From positions 16,257,001 to 16,321,000 of the forward strand of contig OX621265.1 of NCBI GenBank assembly GCA_951640165.1: 64,000 nt of DNA. The letters are read 5' to 3'. The position numbers were made by a program, and so were the translations under genes. The number at the start of each line of letters is the position of its first letter. Within the stretch, counting starts at the first letter, position 1. The notes under the pieces were generated by a model. That model was not told the DNA's origin. It saw only the letters and a list, made by a program, of their open reading frames with translations, and ran no database searches. The stretch comes from Pseudoips prasinana (Eukaryota > Arthropoda > Insecta > Lepidoptera > Nolidae). This document shows positions 37,001 through 43,000 of the stretch, in pieces.

Positions 37001-40000
37001 ATTTTGTTTATTAGCCTTAACTAGAACAGATATAGTTTTACACAATGACGCATAATTTAATTGATGATGTAGATAAAATTTGCTTGTATGACTCAAAACA
37101 GTGTGACACTGAAAGATGCAAGCAATACATTTCCGCATTTACTAACCCATTAACGATACTAACACAAAATATTCGGAGTATTTTTAAGAACAAAGACAGT
37201 TTTAATATTTTTCTACATAGATTAAATGTGGACTGTGATGTAATAATTCTTACGGAATGTTGGCTTTCCAGTCGTGATGGTAATATTCCAGTGATACAGG
37301 GATACAACAACTACAACAGTTCAGTCAACTTCAATCAGAATGATGGGGTGGTTGTCTATATTAAAAATCTCTTCTTGTCATTGTTGAAGAGCCCGTTGCA
37401 CAGGAATGCAATAACTTAGTTATTAAAATTGGAACCGACATCGCAATCGTGGCTATTTACAGACCTCCTTCTTTTAGAAATTTACATTATTTTCATAATT
37501 CTCTTAATACAATACTCTCATCTCTCTCTTCTTTTAATAATATTGTATTAACTGGAGATATCAACTTAAACATAAATCCTGAAAACATCGATGCAGGGAT
37601 GGAAAACTACCTTAATTTAAGTGCGTTTCATGGGCTTTTGCCTTCCCACACTTTTCCAACACACCAGAGTGGTTCTTGTTTAGATCACGTTTTGCTTAAA
37701 GCTAAATTACCAAGCTTGACCCTTGTTACCAACGCCACAATAACTGATCACTATCCAGTTCTAACTACACTTGAATTATCGCTGCGTAAACAGTTTATGC
37801 AATCGCAACAAAAATCACACATAAACATGTGTAACCTTGAATGTGATTTGTGCAATATTAATTTTGACCCAGTTTACTATTCTGCTGATGCTAATACGGC
37901 ATTGTTATACGTGATTAATAAACTGCAAGAAGAAATTTTACGTAATACGACTATAATTAGATTGAGTAGGAAAAATATAATATTAACATTAAGCCATGGA
38001 CCACACCGGGCCTTTTACGTTGTATACGTCACAGAGATAAATTACATAAAAGAGTTAAGCAATCACCACATAATTATACATTACAGTTATCTTACAAAAG
38101 ATACAGAAATTTCTGTAATAACTTGTTGAAAAAAATTAAAATTGAGTTTGACATAAAACAACTTCATGAAGCAGGTTCAAATAGTAAACAACTTTGGAAA
38201 GTTATAAAATCCACTACCTTTTCTTCTAACCAGCATAAATCGTCTTCAAGTTTACTACGCACTCACTCCTCACCGATTATACTGCTGCTGCTCACAACGC
38301 TAATAAGTTATTTGCAAACGTTGGAAAGGAACTCGTGGATAAAATAAAAGAGCAAAACGTTAACTTGACTGGTTATTCTTCTACAAGGAGTCAACTCCAT
38401 AGTGGGAAATCTTTTGTTCTGTTAGACACAGATGAATCTGAAGTAGAACGAATTATTGTAGGGTTAAAAAACAGTTGCGCAGCGGGTTGGGATAACATTC
38501 TAGATTCATTCTAGAAAAGAACTCTTTGCTTTCAAACATGCAATTTGGTTTTAGAGCTAATTTATCCACATCAGACGCGGTTGAACATTTAACTGATTTT
38601 GTCACAGAGGAACTGGGAAAAGGGAACCTAGTAACTGGTATTTTGCTTGATCTAGCGAAGGCATTCGACACCGTGTCTATTCCTAACCTTCTATCCAAGT
38701 TAGAGGCATTAAGAATTAGGGGCACCCAGTTGAAACTCTTCGCAAGCTATTTAAATGACCGTACTCAATGTGTTAAAATTGACCAATTCATCAGTACGGA
38801 CGTAAAAATTCTTGCTTTTGGAATCCCCAGAGGAGTATGCTGGGCCCTACCCTATTCCTGATTTACATAAATGATCTGTGTTCCTTAAAGTTAGACCATG
38901 GAAAAGTAATTTCCTATGCTGATGACACATCATTAATTTTTTCTGCTTCAAACACTACTGCGGTTCATTATTACGCACAACATGGGTTTAGTGTAATAAA
39001 TAAATGGCTTAGAAATAATCTACTAACATTAAATGCTGAAAAGATAATGTTTATAAATTTTTGCATGCGTAAAAACCACAGACTTCCTAAACAAGATAAC
39101 ATATATGCACACTATTGTCCCAGTCCCTTGGTTCCTTGCAACTGTCCAGTTATTACTAACACAAATAGCATGAAGTACCTTGGTGTTATTATCGATGAAA
39201 CGCTATCTTTTAAACAACATACCCTTGCCTTGTCAAATCGTGTACGGAAACTCATATTCGTATTTAAAAAGCTACGGCATATTGCTGATATAAAATTGAT
39301 TAGACTAGTCTATCAGGCATTATGTCAATCTATTATTCAATACTGCATTACTTCCTGGGGTGGTGCTCCAAAAACATTAATGTTAACTATTGAACGTGCC
39401 CAAAGAGCAATATTAAAAGTTGCAACTTTTCGACCTGTCCTTTTTCCTACGTGCCTTCTGTATGAAAAATGCAACGTTTTAACTGTCCGCCAACTATTTA
39501 TTAAACGTGCAATTTTAAAACAACACACAACACTCACTTACAATGCTAACCTTACTTACACCAAGAGACGGAAAGATATTATCTGCACTAGTGCATCAGA
39601 GTCAAAGTATATTTATACAAACAGATTTTATCCTTTTCTCGGACCATATCTTTACAATAAAATAAATAAGTCACTATCTATATATAACCTTAACTATACA
39701 AATTGTAAAAAAATAGTCAGAAATTTTTTACAAAAATTGAGCTATGATGAGACTGAGGGATTATTTAGTATTCTAAAATAAGTTAATTTTTTAAACATTA
39801 TATCATAGTGTCGCGCGGGCAGTCATTAGCCGCGGTCGTGCTATCGGTGAATGCGCTGTGCGTGCGCAATCCTGCAAAATGTCTAATACGTTAAAATGTA
39901 TATCGTGTAACATAGTTATCGACGAGTTACTAGCTTACATTCAAAATAAAGTTTCGATTGCAGATGAATCAAGTTTAGTTAAAATATGTGCGTCTGCTTT

Positions 40001-43000
40001 CACCAGCGAACAAATTCAAAATTCAAAGACGTTACTTCTGAAGTCTTTGTCTTCTGAGGTGCGCAGTAAGGTCCGTAAAGGGAAAGGCAAGGATAACCGT
40101 GTGCTAAACGACATCATTGCTATCTTTAAAACGGAGCCTGATGTTCTACCAGTGTTTGTAGCACGAGATTTGGAGAAATTACCACCTATCACCTTCGATC
40201 ATCTCGATGTCTCAAAACTGCTTAAAGACCTGGTACGAGTGCAATACGAAATAGACAGCATCAGATCATCGTATGTGACACAAGAAGAGCTGAACAATTT
40301 GAAGACTGAGTATGAATCGAAATTCGTGTTGCTAAGTAGCCCGGCCAAGGTAACAAATGTGAACAGCAAAAGAGGCGCCCATATTGCTAAAAATAACATG
40401 TGTACGAGCCTAGATTTACAACTAGAGAAATTGGGACCAGAACCTTCAGACGGAATAAGTAATTCTCCTTCGAATATCATTTCAAATCGGAAGGAGGGTA
40501 GTCTCCATACAACTATCAGTGGCGACAAACAAAGCGATAACTGTGACACAGGCCGGTCGGATGCGTCATCGATACCGTTAACACTAAATGCAAGCGGCTC
40601 GAGCAAACAGCTGATTAAACCGTTATCGTCTTTCTCTGAAGTATGCGCAAGCGGTACAAATAAAATATATAACGATGGCTTCACTTTAGTGCAATCTAAA
40701 ACGAAGCTACTGAAGGAAAGACGAAAGGGAAAAATGGGAAGTGTCATAGTACAAGCTGAGGAGAAGTTCAGATCAGCCGATAGGAAAACACCCATATTCA
40801 TATCGAACGTTCATAGAGATACCCCGGAATGTGACATAATTAATTACATTCAGAAAAAAACGGGGGAAACAGTTATTCTTGAAAAAATTGATATTAAACG
40901 GCAATGTGAACATACTGCATATAAGTTCTTCGTATCGCAGAGTAAGCTGGAAATGTACTTGAATGAGGAGTTATGGCCTCAGGGAGTCATATTTAGACGT
41001 TTTGTAAATTTTAGACCTAAACGTAGATACGAGACGTCAACTGAAATGTCTGCCGGCCCGCAAAACATTAACCATGTCAAATAAAGATAATATTCACAAT
41101 TTTGTGTCGTTTAACTGCAAAAATGTTAAACGTTCCGTTCAAGATATTCGTGAATTGTGTAAAATATCAGACATAATAGCGCTTCAGGAAACCTGGTTGT
41201 TGCCGGAAGAAATATCATTTCTGAGCACCATAAGTGACGAGTTTAGCTGCACTGGAGTGTCTGCAGTAGACACATCGGCAGGTATTCTACATGGTAGGCC
41301 ACATGGAGGCGTGGCCCTTCTTTGGAGACGAAATCTTTTTCACGATGTGGTAATAGTGGAGTGCGGTAACCCACGTATATGTGGCGTGAAAGTGACGGTG
41401 AAGGATAAATCCTTTTTAGTGCTAAGTGTGTACATGCCCACGGATACTGTGCTAAATCTAATGGATTTCACGGATGTTTTAAGCTCGGTGAGTGCAATAA
41501 TTGACACTTGTAGCTTAGACTATGTATACATTTTAGGAGATTTTAATGCACACCCGTGTAGTCAATTTTATGACGAATTGTCGGAGTTCTGTAGTGAACA
41601 GAGATGGACATGTATAGATACGGAAATTCTAGGAATACAGTCTGACACGTACACATTTTTAAGAGAGGCACACAATTCAAAGCGGTGGCTGGATCACTGC
41701 TTGGTAACAGAAGCAACTGTAAACTCTGTTAAAAATGTATACGTGATGTATGATGTAGTTTGGTCTGACCACTTACCCTTAATAGTGGAATGTAGTTTAG
41801 AGTCACTTATGCCAAAGATATTTGCAACTGAAATGAAATTGAACCAATTTGTATGGGGAGAGAGAAGTCAGAGTCAGATTGAGTCATTCCAAAAAGCTTG
41901 TCATGCTAGATTGAGACTAATCGATTTCCCTCAATCGCTAAGTAAGTGTTGTGATAGAACGTGTAGTGATCCTAGTCACAAATTTGTTATAAATCAACTG
42001 TATGCAGACATCGTACATGCCTTGAAAGAGGCTGCACTGGTGGGTCGGCGAAGCAGCATCAGGTATCCGAGAAAGGTTGTGATAGGTTGGAACAAGCACG
42101 TCGCGGTGGCTCACAGGGAGGCCAGGGAAAAATTTATGCTATGGTCGTAGTATGGTAAGCGTACTTCTGGGTGTGCATATGATGAAATGTGCGAGGCTAG
42201 AAAAGTATTTAAGTAAATCAAGATTAAAATGGTGCCAAAAGCACGAGGACCAAATTAAAAAAAAATAGGTTTTTGAATTTGTATGTATAATTAAATATTG
42301 TTTAAATTTTTAATAAAGAATAAGTATACCTTTTAAGCCGTTAGAACGCCTGTGGTACAGGTTTAACCTAGTACAGGCACAAATTGTCTATAGCTTAGTA
42401 TTAATTATTTTTAAAGTAAGTAGATATAATTTTGTACACATTATTTCTTGAATAAATTTATTTATTATTTATTATTATTATTTACCCTTACATAGATAAT
42501 TACACCCAGACGCGGGGGACAAACAGACATGTTCATGCACACTAATTTCTGTCCTCGATGAGAACAGAGAAGACTGTAATGTTCAAATTTGGCACCACAT
42601 TGGTACCTAATAAGAAAATAAGTGACATATTATCTTTCGATTGCTTAGTCGTAGATTTCATTGGAAGATGTTGATTAAGAACATTCAACAAATCTTGATT
42701 TTTTTTATAGAAGGACCGTTACCGACATTGACATTGACATTCAACGGTTGAATATGTACGTAAGTGGGTACAGGTCACCGGCCATGGTGGCCGGTGACCT
42801 GTACCCACTTACGTACATACGTGTCAGTGTCAAAAATGTGAAACTTAGCTTCGGAATATTATCTATCTCTATCGACTTGAAATTTTGGATACTAAGTATG
42901 TGATTATAGCTTACTAGATGACCAAAATTTCCGTTCTGGTCCCATCCAGAGGTTCTTAAACAGGGGCCTAAAAATGCGGCGTAACGTTTCCAAAAAATAA

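Larger units (their letters stand above)
35750..39800 (+). mobile_element. Jockey-type LINE, nearly full length but frame-broken, in intron 8
   Basis: ORF1 (35792-36985) with zinc knuckles, then endonuclease (37045-38129), an RT linker (38123-38500) and RT (38526-39781). Related to the antisense element in intron 2: both have VIxLTECWLS and [14 protein letters not shown]. Frame changes at about 36220, 36330, 36770, 37420, 38125, 38510 and 38840 show decay. Its end abuts the next LINE at about 39806. Confidence 0.85.
39806..42475 (+). mobile_element. Second LINE in intron 8: intact ORF1 and endonuclease, RT deleted
   Basis: It begins at a GC-rich 5' UTR (gtgtcgcgcgggcagtcatt) right after the preceding LINE. 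ORF1 (39879-41084) is uninterrupted and overlaps ORF2 (41074-42150). ORF2 stops after the endonuclease, and by about 42260 the text is already 3' UTR (aataaagaataagt, ending aataaatttatttattattt). So the whole RT is missing. Confidence 0.85.

Noticed and set aside
40199..40801. 200-codon minus-strand ORF
   Set aside because: Shadow of the intact LINE ORF1 on the plus strand.
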